In this document: positions 17,435 to 25,424 of the stretch, one piece after another
Position numbering within the stretch: position 1 is the first letter of the stretch
How the letters are laid out: each line of letters begins with the position of its first letter
Source of the DNA: Desertibaculum subflavum
Lineage (GTDB): Bacteria > Pseudomonadota > Alphaproteobacteria > Ferrovibrionales > Ferrovibrionaceae
Direction of reading: 5' to 3'
NCBI GenBank assembly: GCA_003576705.1
Contig: QOZS01000012.1
Span: 1 to 64,000 of the forward strand
Length of the DNA stretch: 64,000 nt
The notes under the pieces: generated by a model
Seen by the model: the letters and a program-made list of their open reading frames with translations, nothing else
Database searches by the model: none
Told to the model about the DNA's origin: nothing
Made by a program: the position numbers and the translations under genes

Positions 17435-17892
17435 TGAACGACGCCGCCATGGCCAGCCGCCGATCCGGCATCACCGGTGCGATCGGCCGGCTTTATGCGG
17501 GACTGGAGGCCTTCCCGCTCTCCGTCATCGAAGTGCTGATGCGCATCGGCGGCGGCGCCGTCTTCTTCAAGTCGGGCCTGACCAAGATCGCCAATATGGA
17601 GATCACGGTCGATCTGTTCCGCGAGGAGTACAAGGTGCCGCTGCTGGCGCCGGAAATCGCTGCGCCGCTGGCGACGGCGGCGGAGCTGACCGCGCCGGTG
17701 CTGCTGGTGCTCGGCCTGCTGACGCGCCCGGCCGCCGCGGCGCTGCTCGGCATGACGGCGGTGATCCAGCTTTTCGTCTACCCTGCGAACTGGTCCGAGC
17801 ACCTGCTGTGGGCGTCGATCCTGATCTATCTGGTCACGCGCGGTCCCGGCACGCTGTCGGTCGATCATCTGGCCCGCAAGTCGCTCGGCTGA
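17431..17892 (+). CDS. DoxX family membrane protein
   Basis: A 153-residue inner-membrane protein with four predicted hydrophobic segments. The second includes AAPLATAAELTAPVLLVLGL and the third includes AAAALLGMTAVIQLFVYP. The MRIGGGAVFFKSGLTKIANM segment near residue 40 is typical of DoxX. DoxX proteins often close buf-type operons and are thought to link the peptide or its maturation to membrane redox chemistry; that role is inference. Coupled to the DUF2063 gene by a 4-base overlap. Confidence 0.88.
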   Translation: MMNDAAMASRRSGITGAIGRLYAGLEAFPLSVIEVLMRIGGGAVFFKSGLTKIANMEITVDLFREEYKVPLLAPEIAAPLATAAELTAPVLLVLGLLTRPAAAALLGMTAVIQLFVYPANWSEHLLWASILIYLVTRGPGTLSVDHLARKSLG

Positions 17893-17919
17893 GCGACGGA
17901 GCCGGCAACGGAGCGCAGC

Positions 17920-18588
17920 ATGGGCCTTCGCGCTGAACTCGCTTCCGCCGCCGGCGCCGCGCGCCGGCAGCGCGAGCCCGGCCGCCAGGCCATGCTGGAC
18001 CTGGCGCTGGCCCGCATCCGCGCCTCGGGCACGATGGAAGGCGCCCTGCAGGAAGGCGAGACGGCACCCGATTTCGAGCTGCCGGACGGCGAGGGCATGC
18101 GCTTCTCGCTGATGCGGGCGCTCGACGAGGGCCCGGCGGTGCTGATGTTCTATCGCGGCAGCTGGTGCCCCTATTGCCGCATCGCGCTGGAAGCCTATGA
18201 CGCGGCGGCGTCCGAGTTCCGCCGGCGCGGCGCGGCGCTGGTGGCGATCTCGGGCGAGCATCCGGCCCTGCCCGAAGTGCGCGAGCGCCTCGCGCATCTC
18301 AAGCTGCGCCGTCTGTTCGATTTCGACCACCGCGTGGCGCGGCTGTTCGACCTGGTCTTCCCGATGCCGGACGAGCTGGTGGCCTTCTCGCGCGCCGCCG
18401 GCCTCGACACCGCCACCATCGGCAGCTCCGGCCGCTGGGAGCTGCCGCTGCCCGCCACCTATCTGATCGGCACCGACGGCATCGTCGACTATGCGCATGT
18501 GGAGGCCGATTTCACCCAGCGCGCCGAGCCGGAGGAAGTGCTGGCCCGGATCGACCGCTTGAGCCTCGGCCGGCCCGCCTCAGGCTGA
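17920..18588 (+). CDS. Peroxiredoxin-like thioredoxin-fold protein (AhpC/TSA)
   Basis: A 222-residue protein with an N-terminal helical extension of about 40 residues. A thioredoxin/AhpC fold follows: GETAPDFELPDGEG, then VLMFYRGSWCPYCRIALEAY with C83-P-Y-C86. The CxxC pair at this site is unlike one-Cys peroxiredoxins and fits a thiol-disulfide or bacterioferritin-comigratory-like oxidoreductase. It starts 27 bases after the DoxX stop on the same strand, so it may belong to the buf operon as a thiol or peroxide defence member. It ends 9 bases inside the convergent LysR gene. Confidence 0.82.
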   Translation: MGLRAELASAAGAARRQREPGRQAMLDLALARIRASGTMEGALQEGETAPDFELPDGEGMRFSLMRALDEGPAVLMFYRGSWCPYCRIALEAYDAAASEFRRRGAALVAISGEHPALPEVRERLAHLKLRRLFDFDHRVARLFDLVFPMPDELVAFSRAAGLDTATIGSSGRWELPLPATYLIGTDGIVDYAHVEADFTQRAEPEEVLARIDRLSLGRPASG

Positions 18589-19473
18589 GGCGCGCGGCGG
18601 GTCGAATTTGTGGCCGGCGACTTCCTTGACGAAGGCGGCGAGCGCCGGCGTGTGCGGCCGGCCGCGCACCGTCACCAGGTTGACGTTGCGCTCGATCGCC
18701 GGCTCGACCAGCGGGCGCACCACGAGGCCCGGCAGCGCCACCGAGAATTCCGGGAAGAAGCCGAAGCCGAGGCCGCCCAGCACCATCGCCTGCACCCAGT
18801 CGTCGCGGTCCGAGCGGTAGATGCGCGCGACCTTCACGCCGCGCGTCTCCAGGATCTTCCGCATATAGGGGCCGTATTCGCAGCCGGCGCGGGAGAGATA
18901 GGGCTGGCCGTCCAGGTCGCTCGCCTTGACGGCGTTCTGCCGCTCGAATGCGTGGCCCGGCGCGGTGATGATCATGAACCGCTCGGCGAAGAGCGGGCGG
19001 GCATGCAGCCGCTCGTCGATGCCTTCCGGCAGCGCGTAGATCGCCACGTCGAGATCGCCGTTGACCAGCTGGTCCTGCAGCACGCCGCCTTTGGCGTCCA
19101 TCAGGTGCAGCTCGATGCCGGGATAGCGGCCGTGGAAGGCCTGCACGATGGGCACCAGCCGCATCGGCCCGATCGAGCACATGATGCCGAGGCGGAGCGG
19201 CGCGTCCTTCAGCTGGGCGAAGCCCTTGGCGCGCTGGCGGGCCTGCTCCTGCTGCTCCCAGACCTCCTGCAGGTGCGGCAGCATCAGGCGGCCGAGCTCG
19301 GTCAGGTTGGTCTGGTTGCGCTCGCGGTTGAACAACGGCCCGCCGAGCTCGTCCTCCAGCGTCTTGATGCCGCGCGTGAGCGCCGGCTGCGAGACGTTGC
19401 AGCGCTCGGCCGCGCGGGTGAAATTCAGCGTCTCGCAGACCGCGAGGAAATAGCGGACCTGGTGCATCTCCAT
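18580..19473 (-). CDS. LysR-family transcriptional regulator
   Basis: A 297-residue LysR protein. The N-terminal winged helix is EMHQVRYFLAVCETLNFTRA followed by AERCNVSQPALTRGIKTLE, and the C-terminal part is a periplasmic-binding-like effector domain. I chose the ATG at 19473 because the HTH begins immediately there. It converges on the peroxiredoxin-like gene (9-base overlap) and diverges from the DUF1272 gene. An inverted repeat sits between the two starts. Target and effector are unknown. An OxyR-like role is not supported by any clear redox cysteine pair. Confidence 0.9.
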   Translation of the reverse strand: MEMHQVRYFLAVCETLNFTRAAERCNVSQPALTRGIKTLEDELGGPLFNRERNQTNLTELGRLMLPHLQEVWEQQEQARQRAKGFAQLKDAPLRLGIMCSIGPMRLVPIVQAFHGRYPGIELHLMDAKGGVLQDQLVNGDLDVAIYALPEGIDERLHARPLFAERFMIITAPGHAFERQNAVKASDLDGQPYLSRAGCEYGPYMRKILETRGVKVARIYRSDRDDWVQAMVLGGLGFGFFPEFSVALPGLVVRPLVEPAIERNVNLVTVRGRPHTPALAAFVKEVAGHKFDPPRASA

Positions 19474-19527
19474 GGCGGTTCGGCCCCCCTCGTCGCGGCC
19501 CGTGCCAACGGTTCCTGGCTCTAGCAT

Positions 19528-19556
19528 GACTTCACCGTCCGGGGGTGCATGAAGTC
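19528..19556. promoter_or_regulatory. Inverted repeat, candidate LysR operator
   Basis: GACTTCA at 19528-19534 is exactly inverted as TGAAGTC at 19550-19556, with a 15-base gap. It lies 55 bases upstream of the LysR start and 68 bases upstream of the divergent DUF1272 gene, the usual place for autoregulatory LysR sites. The spacing is wider than the common T-N11-A core. Confidence 0.4.
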
Positions 19557-19623
19557 GAGAACCGCGCGGCATCGTGACCGCACCGTCGGCTATATTGAGT
19601 TGCGACCAAGGGAGGAAGAGGAC

Positions 19624-19854
19624 GTGCTGGAACTGCGCCCCAATTGCGAGACCTGCGACACCGACCTGCCGAACGGCGCCTCGGCCTATATCTGCACCTT
19701 CGAATGCACCTTCTGCGCGCCCTGCGCCGAAGGCACGCACAAGCGGACCTGTCCCAATTGCGGCGGCGACCTGCAGGCCCGGCCGACCCGGCCGGAACGG
19801 CTGCTCGGCAAGTACCCGGCCTCGACCAAGCGGGTGGTTAAAAAGGCCGGCTAG
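19624..19854 (+). CDS. DUF1272 zinc-ribbon-like small protein
   Basis: A 76-residue protein starting at the GTG at 19624, directly after an AGGAAGAGG ribosome site. LELRPNCETCDTDLPNGASA, the FECTFCAPCAEGTH segment and CPNCGGDLQARPTRP give the DUF1272 cysteine pattern (CxxC...CxxC.C...CxxC), probably binding zinc. Function unknown. It diverges from the LysR gene and precedes dapF by 56 bases. Confidence 0.88.
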   Translation: MLELRPNCETCDTDLPNGASAYICTFECTFCAPCAEGTHKRTCPNCGGDLQARPTRPERLLGKYPASTKRVVKKAG

Positions 19855-19910
19855 CGAGGGTTTGCCGGCGGGGTTTGTATGGCGACGCGGGCCGCCCTAT
19901 AAGGCCCGCC

Positions 19911-20762
19911 ATGCAGCTTCCGTTCATCAAGATGCACGGCCTGGGCAATGACTTCGTCATCCTGGACGCCCGCGAGAGGCCGGTCGCCCTGGACCGGGCG
20001 GCGATCCGCGCCGTCGCCGACCGGCGGACCGGAGTCGGCTTCGACCAGCTGATCACGCTGGAGCGGTCGGACAAGGCCGACATCTTCATGCGCATCCACA
20101 ATGCCGATGGCGGCGAGGTGGCGGCCTGCGGCAACGCCAGCCGCTGCGTCGCCGAGCTGGTGATGCGCGAGCGCGGGCGGCGCGGCCGCGTCGTCATCGA
20201 GACCTTGGCCGGCCTGCTGGAAAGCCGCGATGCCGAAGCCGGCATGATCGCGGTCGACATGGGCGAGGCCAAGCTCGGCTGGCGCGACATCCCGCTGGCC
20301 AGGGAGGCCGATACCCTGCATGTCGATGTTGCGGTCGGCCCCGCTTCGGCACCCGTCCTGGCCGATCCCTGCTGCGTCAGCATGGGCAACCCGCATGCGG
20401 TGTTCTTCGTGGCCGATGCCGAGGCCGTGCCGCTCGCGACCGTCGGCCCCATGCTGGAGCACCATCCGATCTTTCCCGAGCGGGCCAATATCTCCGTCGC
20501 CCAGGTAATCGACCGTGGCCATGTGCGCTTGCGCGTGTGGGAGCGCGGCGCCGGCATCACCTCCGCCTGCGGCACCGCCGCCTGCGCGACGGGCGTCGCC
20601 GGCTTCCGCCGCGGGCTGACCGACCGCAAGGTCGAGATCCGGCTGGATGGCGGCGTGCTGGCGATCGAATGGCGCGAGGACGGCCATGTGATCATGACCG
20701 GCCCGATCGCCGAGAGCTTCCGCGGCGTGCTGAGCCCGAGCCTGATCGAGGCTGCGGCATGA
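19911..20762 (+). CDS. dapF: Diaminopimelate epimerase
   Basis: A 283-residue enzyme that interconverts LL- and meso-diaminopimelate for lysine and peptidoglycan synthesis. The start is FIKMHGLGNDFVILDA. The two catalytic cysteines lie in VAACGNASRC and SACGTAACATGV. The first motif has Ala where most family members have Gly (CGNGxRC). Other motifs are VSMGNPHAVFFV and VRVWERGAGIT-like RLRVWERGAGIT. The stop overlaps mtaB (ATGA), giving a dapF-mtaB-ftsY run common in alphaproteobacteria. Confidence 0.96.
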   Translation: MQLPFIKMHGLGNDFVILDARERPVALDRAAIRAVADRRTGVGFDQLITLERSDKADIFMRIHNADGGEVAACGNASRCVAELVMRERGRRGRVVIETLAGLLESRDAEAGMIAVDMGEAKLGWRDIPLAREADTLHVDVAVGPASAPVLADPCCVSMGNPHAVFFVADAEAVPLATVGPMLEHHPIFPERANISVAQVIDRGHVRLRVWERGAGITSACGTAACATGVAGFRRGLTDRKVEIRLDGGVLAIEWREDGHVIMTGPIAESFRGVLSPSLIEAAA

Positions 20763-21994
20763 GCCGGGTCGAGGTCGTCACCTTCGGCTGCCGGCTCAAC
20801 GCCTTCGAGTCGGAGATCGTGCGCCGCAACGCCGAGGGCGCGGCGCCGGGCGAGGTGGTGGTGGTCAATACCTGCGCGGTGACCACCGAGGCCGAGCGGC
20901 AGGCGCGCCAGACCATCCGCCGCCTTAGGCGCGAGCGCCCGGGCGCGCGGATCATCGTCACCGGCTGCGCCGCGCAGATCGCGCCCGATCGTTACGCCGC
21001 CATGCCGGAGGTCGACCGCGTGCTCGGCAATGCCGAGAAGCTGGATCCGAGGAGCTATGCCGAGGCCGGCCCGCGCGCCCTGGTCGGCGACATCATGCAG
21101 GTGCGCGAGACGGCGCCGCACCTGGTCGACGGCTTCGAGGGCCGGGTGCGCGCCTTCCTGGAGGTGCAGACCGGCTGCGACCACCGCTGCACCTTCTGCA
21201 TCATCCCCTATGGCCGCGGCAATTCGCGCTCCGTCCCGCTCGGCGGCGTGGTGGATCAGGCCCGTAGGCTGGTCCAGGCCGGCTATCGCGAGATCGTGCT
21301 GACCGGCGTGGACCTCACCTCGTTCGGCGCCGACCTGCCGGGCCGGCCCTCGCTCGGCCAGCTGACCCGCCGCCTGCTCGCCGCCGTGCCGGAGATCGAG
21401 CGGCTGCGCCTCTCCTCGATCGACGTCGCCGAGATCGATGCGGACCTGCTGGACCTGATCGCCGGCGAGAAGCGGCTGATGCCGCACCTGCACCTGTCGC
21501 TGCAGGCCGGCGACGATATGGTGCTGAAGCGCATGAAGCGCCGCCACACTCCAGACCAGGCGGTGGCGTTCTGCGAGCGGGTGCGCGCCGCCCGGCCGGA
21601 TGTGGTGTTCGGCGCCGACCTGATCGCCGGCTTCCCGACCGAGGGCGAGGCGATGTTCGCCCGCACCTTGGAGCACGTCGAGGCCTGCGGCCTGACCTGG
21701 CTGCATGTCTTCCCCTATTCGCCCCGGCCCGGCACGCCGGCCGCCCGCATGCCGCAGGTGCCGTCGGCCGTGCGCAAGGAACGCGCGGCGCGTCTGCGTG
21801 CCGCCGGCGCCGCGCGGATCGCGGAATGGAGCGCGGCGCAGGTCGGCCGCCCGGCCCGCGTGCTGGTCGAGGACCGCGACGGCGGGCGGAGCGAGCACTA
21901 CGCGCCGGTGCGACTCGCGCAAGCCGCGCCGGTCGGCAGCATCGTCGAGGCGACGGTGACGGCGGTCGCGCCGACCCATCTGCTCGCGGCATGA
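20759..21994 (+). CDS. mtaB: tRNA t6A37 methylthiotransferase MtaB
   Basis: A 411-residue radical-SAM methylthiotransferase. It converts t6A37 of tRNA to ms2t6A37. The UPF0004 domain has three cysteines (TFGCRLNAFE, VNTCAVTTEA, VTGCAAQIAP). The radical SAM cluster is QTGCDHRCTFCIIPYGRGNS near residue 140, and a C-terminal TRAM-like segment follows (VLVEDRDGGRSEHYAPVRL). Starts at the ATG overlapping dapF and ends overlapping ftsY. Confidence 0.95.
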   Translation: MSRVEVVTFGCRLNAFESEIVRRNAEGAAPGEVVVVNTCAVTTEAERQARQTIRRLRRERPGARIIVTGCAAQIAPDRYAAMPEVDRVLGNAEKLDPRSYAEAGPRALVGDIMQVRETAPHLVDGFEGRVRAFLEVQTGCDHRCTFCIIPYGRGNSRSVPLGGVVDQARRLVQAGYREIVLTGVDLTSFGADLPGRPSLGQLTRRLLAAVPEIERLRLSSIDVAEIDADLLDLIAGEKRLMPHLHLSLQAGDDMVLKRMKRRHTPDQAVAFCERVRAARPDVVFGADLIAGFPTEGEAMFARTLEHVEACGLTWLHVFPYSPRPGTPAARMPQVPSAVRKERAARLRAAGAARIAEWSAAQVGRPARVLVEDRDGGRSEHYAPVRLAQAAPVGSIVEATVTAVAPTHLLAA

Positions 21995-22917
21995 CCGAGA
22001 AGAAGGGCTGGTTCGCGCGGCTCAAGGACGGGCTGAAGCGCACCTCGCAGTCGATCTCGGACGGGATCGTCGGCATCTTCACCAAGAAGCCGCTGGACCA
22101 GGAAACGCTGGACGAGCTGGAGGAGCTGCTGATCGCCGCCGATCTCGGCGTCGGCCCGGCCGGCCGCGTGGTCGATACCCTGAAGAAGACCCGGTTCGGC
22201 AAGGAGGTCTCGCCGGAAGAGGTGCGCGAGGCCCTGGCCGAGGAAATTGCCGGCCTGCTCGCGCCCGTCGCGGTGCCGCTGGCGATCGAGCCGGCGCACC
22301 GGCCGCATGTCATCCTGGTCGTGGGCGTCAACGGCAGCGGCAAGACCACCACCATCGGCAAGCTCGCCAAGAGCTGGGCCGACCAGGGCAAGACCGTCGT
22401 GATCGCCGCCTGCGACACCTTCCGCGCCGCCGCGATCGATCAATTGAAGGTGTGGGGCGCCCGCGCCGGGGTCGAGGTGATGTCGCGCGAATCGGGCGCC
22501 GACTCCGCCGGCCTCGCTTTCGACGCATTGAAATCGGCGCGCGAGCGCAATGCCGACGTGCTGCTGATCGACACCGCCGGCCGGCTGCAGAACAAGAAGG
22601 ACCTGATGGCAGAGCTCGACAAGATCCGCCGCGTCATCGCCAAGCAGGACCCGACCTCGCCGCACTCGACCCTGCTCGTGCTGGACGCGACGACGGGACA
22701 GAACGCGCTGCGCCAGGTCGAGGTTTTTCGCGATGTGGCGCGGGTTTCCGGCCTCATCATGACCAAGCTCGACGGCACCGCGCGCGGCGGAATCCTGGTC
22801 GCGCTGGCCGACAAGTTCGCGCTGCCGGTGCATGCGATCGGCGTCGGCGAGCAGGCCGAAGACCTGCAATCCTTCGATCCGAAAGCCTTCGCGCGCGCGC
22901 TTGTCGGCACGTCCTGA
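21991..22917 (+). CDS. ftsY: Signal recognition particle receptor FtsY
   Basis: A 308-residue SRP GTPase that docks ribosome-SRP complexes at the inner membrane. It has a short N-terminal region, then the NG domain: G1 VVGVNGSGKTTTIGKLAK, DTFRAAAIDQLKVW, DTAGRLQNKKDLMAEL and TKLDGTARGGILVALADKF. The acidic A domain is nearly absent, as in many alphaproteobacteria. Translation starts on the ATG that overlaps the mtaB stop. Confidence 0.97.
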   Translation: MTEKKGWFARLKDGLKRTSQSISDGIVGIFTKKPLDQETLDELEELLIAADLGVGPAGRVVDTLKKTRFGKEVSPEEVREALAEEIAGLLAPVAVPLAIEPAHRPHVILVVGVNGSGKTTTIGKLAKSWADQGKTVVIAACDTFRAAAIDQLKVWGARAGVEVMSRESGADSAGLAFDALKSARERNADVLLIDTAGRLQNKKDLMAELDKIRRVIAKQDPTSPHSTLLVLDATTGQNALRQVEVFRDVARVSGLIMTKLDGTARGGILVALADKFALPVHAIGVGEQAEDLQSFDPKAFARALVGTS

Positions 22918-22948
22918 TTTAGCGCCCGACTCACTGCGCCCTACGAGG

Positions 22949-23025
22949 TGTTGTAAAAACGACAACATGTGGTGCGATCGCGGACGCCTCGCTAGATATT
23001 TTGTGTTTACCACTTGACAACACAA
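22949..23025. promoter_or_regulatory. Two inverted repeats with TTGACA, upstream of a leader/H1-like unit
   Basis: TGTTGT (22949-22954) is inverted as ACAACA (22962-22967). TTGTGTT (23001-23007) is inverted as AACACAA (23019-23025). A TTGACA sequence (23014-23019) lies inside the second repeat and could be a -35 box, but no convincing -10 follows at 16-18 bases. This AT-rich 230-base gap after ftsY probably holds the promoter and control region of the small genes at 23092-23242. Confidence 0.35.
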
Positions 23026-23091
23026 ACCTTGCATCAGACGTTGGTGGCACGACCGATTCACAACGAGTTGGTCGCGACCAAGGAGGGCGGT

Positions 23092-23157
23092 ATGCGTGAC
23101 TCTCAAACGCCGATCGCTCTTCTCTACTCAGCTGAAGGAGTGCCAACTAATGGCTAA
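23092..23157 (+). CDS. 21-residue leader ORF overlapping the H1-like gene
   Basis: ATG at 23092 is preceded by a very strong AAGGAGG ribosome site 6 bases upstream. The frame reads MRDSQTPIALLYSAEGVPTN plus Gly and stops at TAA 23155-23157, 8 bases inside the next gene's start. The strong site plus overlap suggests a translated leader that couples to the downstream lysine-rich gene. I recognise no homologue. It could also be a regulatory uORF. Its reality would need ribosome profiling. Confidence 0.45.
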   Translation: MRDSQTPIALLYSAEGVPTNG

Positions 23158-23242
23158 GGCAACCACGAAGAAGGCCGCGGCGAAGAAGAAGCCGGCGGCG
23201 AAGAAGCCCGCCGCGAAGAAGAAGACGGCCAAGAAGAAGTAG
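23150..23242 (+). CDS. Lysine/alanine-rich histone H1-like small peptide
   Basis: A 30-residue basic peptide made almost only of Lys, Ala, Pro and Thr (KKAAAKKKPAAKKPAAKKK core). It resembles the C-terminal tails of histone H1-like bacterial proteins. A GAAGGAG site lies 9 bases before the ATG at 23150. The codons are mostly AAG and GCC/GCG, and the gene is followed by a strong terminator, so it looks like a discrete transcript. It probably binds nucleic acid. A longer H1-like domain is absent, so this is a stand-alone tail or a very short nucleoid peptide. Confidence 0.65.
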   Translation: MAKATTKKAAAKKKPAAKKPAAKKKTAKKK

Positions 23243-23291
23243 TCTTTTGTGACTCCGGCCGCTCTGCGCTAGCGGAGCGGTTGTTCTGATC

Positions 23292-23317
23292 GCGCCGGTC
23301 GGGCTTCCGACCGGCGC
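23292..23317 (+). terminator. Intrinsic terminator after the H1-like gene
   Basis: A perfect 11-bp stem, GCGCCGGTCGG against CCGACCGGCGC, with a 4-base GCTT loop, followed by TTCATATTT. The stem is strong, though the T-tract is interrupted. It lies 50 bases after the H1-like stop and upstream of yciB. Confidence 0.75.
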
Positions 23318-23371
23318 TTCATATTTGGGGTGCTTGCGTAAGCCGGATTAGCCGGCATAACTCATCCCCGC

Positions 23372-23932
23372 ATGACACGTCGCCCCCCGCACCCGCTGGT
23401 CAAGCTCGCGATCGAGACGGGTCCCCTTCTCGTCTTCTTCGTCACCAATGCCAGGTTCGGCATCTTCGCCGCGACCGGCGCCTTCATGGTCGCGATCGTA
23501 GCGGCGCTCGCCGCGTCCTATGCGATCGAGCGCAAGCTGCCGACCCTGCCGCTGGTCACCGCCTTCTTCGTGCTGGTGTTCGGCGGGCTGACCCTGATGC
23601 TGCAGGACGAGCTGTTCATCAAGCTGAAGCCGACCATCGTGAACACGCTGTTCGCCGCCATCCTGGCCGGCGGCATGCTGTTCGACCGGCCGCTGCTGAA
23701 GCCGCTGATGGGCGCGGTGCTGCCGCTCGACGACCAGGGCTGGCGCATCCTGACCTGGCGCTGGGCCGGCTTCTTCCTGCTGCTCGCGGTTCTGAACGAG
23801 GTGGTCTGGCGCACGCAGACGACCGACACCTGGGTCAGCTTCAAGGTGTTCGGCGTGATGCCGCTCACCATCGTGTTCATGCTCGCCCAGGTGCCGCTGC
23901 TGCGGCGCCACGGCAGCGACGCCGACGCCTGA
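23372..23932 (+). CDS. yciB: Inner-membrane septation protein YciB/IspZ
   Basis: A 186-residue polytopic protein with about five hydrophobic segments. Family motifs are [20 protein letters not shown] at the N-terminus, [20 protein letters not shown], then [11 protein letters not shown], and the C-terminal [20 protein letters not shown]. YciB (IspZ) acts in cell envelope and division-site maintenance. Its place close behind ftsY is conserved in alphaproteobacteria. Confidence 0.93.
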   Translation: MTRRPPHPLVKLAIETGPLLVFFVTNARFGIFAATGAFMVAIVAALAASYAIERKLPTLPLVTAFFVLVFGGLTLMLQDELFIKLKPTIVNTLFAAILAGGMLFDRPLLKPLMGAVLPLDDQGWRILTWRWAGFFLLLAVLNEVVWRTQTTDTWVSFKVFGVMPLTIVFMLAQVPLLRRHGSDADA

Positions 23933-23949
23933 AGCGCGGGCCGGCGGGC

Positions 23950-24840
23950 TTGCTCTATCCCTTCCTCGACCCGCCCTATCGCATGACGATGGGGCTGATG
24001 CCGCTCGATCCGGCGGCATGGATTCTGGTCGACGACGACCTCGCCGCAGATCTGGCGGAGAAGCGGCGCCTGCTGGCGGAACGGCATGCCGAGGTCTTCG
24101 CCGCGACTCCCGGCGCCGAGCCGGGATCGCGCGAGGTGCTGCACCGGCTCGCCCGTCATCTCGCGCTGCACCACCCGGCGCTCTACCGCCTCGACGGCGA
24201 CAAGCTGCGCCGCCTGACCGACGGCGCGGCCTTCGATCCGGCGGACGCGTCCCTGCATCCGCTCGATCTCGCCGGCCGGCTGGTGCAGGAGGATCTCTGC
24301 CTGATGCGGCCGGAGGGCGAGAGCTGGGTGCTCGCCGCCGCCTCGCTCTGCTTCCCGACGCGCTGGCGGCTCGCCGACAAGATCGGCCGGCCGCTGGCCC
24401 CGATTCACGCGCCGGTGCCGGGCTTCGCCGCGACCCTGGGAAAGCCGGTCGAGCGATTCTTCGACCGGCTCGGCGCCGGCCGCGGCGTGTGGCGCGCCAA
24501 TTGGGGCTTGATCGACGATCCGGCGCTGTTCCAGCCAAGCGGGCATTTCCGCACCGATCCGGCGGCCGGCATCAGCGCGGAGAATGTGGCGGACAAGCTG
24601 TGGCTGCGCGTCGAGCGGCAGACCCTGCTGCGCCTGCCGGAAAGCGGCGACATCCTGTTCACCATCCGCATCCTGCGCGAGCCGCTGGCCAAGACGGCTT
24701 CGGACCCGGCCCGCGCGCGCCGCCTGGCAGAATTGCTGCGCACGATGGCGCCGGAGCTCAAGGCCTATAAGTCGATCACGCCGTTCGAGCCGGCTCTGCT
24801 CGCCTATCTAGATCGGCAGGCCCTGGACCAGGCTCAGTAA
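23950..24840 (+). CDS. DUF3445 heme-dependent oxidative N-demethylase-like protein
   Basis: A 296-residue protein of the DUF3445 family. The conserved start is [20 protein letters not shown], followed by [20 protein letters not shown]. The core has [20 protein letters not shown] and [20 protein letters not shown], and the C-terminus has [18 protein letters not shown]. Characterised members remove methyl groups from small amines with a heme cofactor. The substrate here is unknown. The start is probably the TTG at 23950, since the ATG at 23983 would remove conserved residues. Convergent with the NUDIX gene, overlapping it by 7 bases. Confidence 0.82.
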   Translation: MLYPFLDPPYRMTMGLMPLDPAAWILVDDDLAADLAEKRRLLAERHAEVFAATPGAEPGSREVLHRLARHLALHHPALYRLDGDKLRRLTDGAAFDPADASLHPLDLAGRLVQEDLCLMRPEGESWVLAAASLCFPTRWRLADKIGRPLAPIHAPVPGFAATLGKPVERFFDRLGAGRGVWRANWGLIDDPALFQPSGHFRTDPAAGISAENVADKLWLRVERQTLLRLPESGDILFTIRILREPLAKTASDPARARRLAELLRTMAPELKAYKSITPFEPALLAYLDRQALDQAQ

Positions 24841-25367
24841 TTGCCGGTCTGGCCGTGGGGGTTGGTGCGCGGAGCGAAGATCGCGTGCCCGTCGACCTCG
24901 CGGTGGTGGTTCAGCGCCCAGATCACCGAGGGGAAGGCGAGCTCCTTCCAGGGAATGTCGGCCCAGTCGAACAGGGCCGCCTCGAGCGATTCCTCGCCGG
25001 CGCCGAATTCCGGCGCGCGCAGCGTCGCCCGATAGATCAGCTGGACCTGGCTGATGCGCGGCACGTTGTAGACGCCGAGCAGGCCTTCCAGCTCGATCTC
25101 GGCGCAGGCCTCCTCCAGCGCCTCGCGCCGGGCGCCGGCCTCGGTCGTCTCGTGCTCCTCGAGGTAGCCGGCCGGGATGGTCCAGTAGCCGCGCCTGGGC
25201 TCGATGGCGCGGCGGCAGAGCAGGAAGCGGCCTTCCCAGGTCACCACCGCGCCGACCACGATCTTCGGATTGACGTAGTTGATGAAGCCGCAATCGCCGC
25301 AGACCAGGCGCTCGCGGTTGTCGCCGTCGGGGATCTGGCGGGTGAAGGCGTGGCGGTCGGGCAGCAT
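24834..25367 (-). CDS. NUDIX hydrolase with N-terminal zinc-ribbon remnant
   Basis: A 177-residue protein. The NUDIX box is [20 protein letters not shown] near residues 67-86; the position usually held by Gly after EE is Cys-containing (EEACAEI). The N-terminal [20 protein letters not shown] resembles the second half of a NudC-like zinc ribbon. It probably hydrolyses a nucleoside diphosphate derivative, perhaps NADH- or ADP-ribose-like, but the substrate cannot be named. It overlaps the DUF3445 gene at its 3' end. Confidence 0.85.
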   Translation of the reverse strand: MLPDRHAFTRQIPDGDNRERLVCGDCGFINYVNPKIVVGAVVTWEGRFLLCRRAIEPRRGYWTIPAGYLEEHETTEAGARREALEEACAEIELEGLLGVYNVPRISQVQLIYRATLRAPEFGAGEESLEAALFDWADIPWKELAFPSVIWALNHHREVDGHAIFAPRTNPHGQTGNY

Positions 25368-25424
25368 GACGGGGCCGAATCTGGCGCGGGCAGGCGGCCG
25401 AGTCCAGTTGCGCCGAAGCGCCGG

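Noticed and set aside
18580..19473. Call of the LysR gene as OxyR because it is next to a peroxiredoxin-like gene
   Set aside because: The genes are convergent, and I do not see the conserved OxyR cysteine pair in the effector domain.
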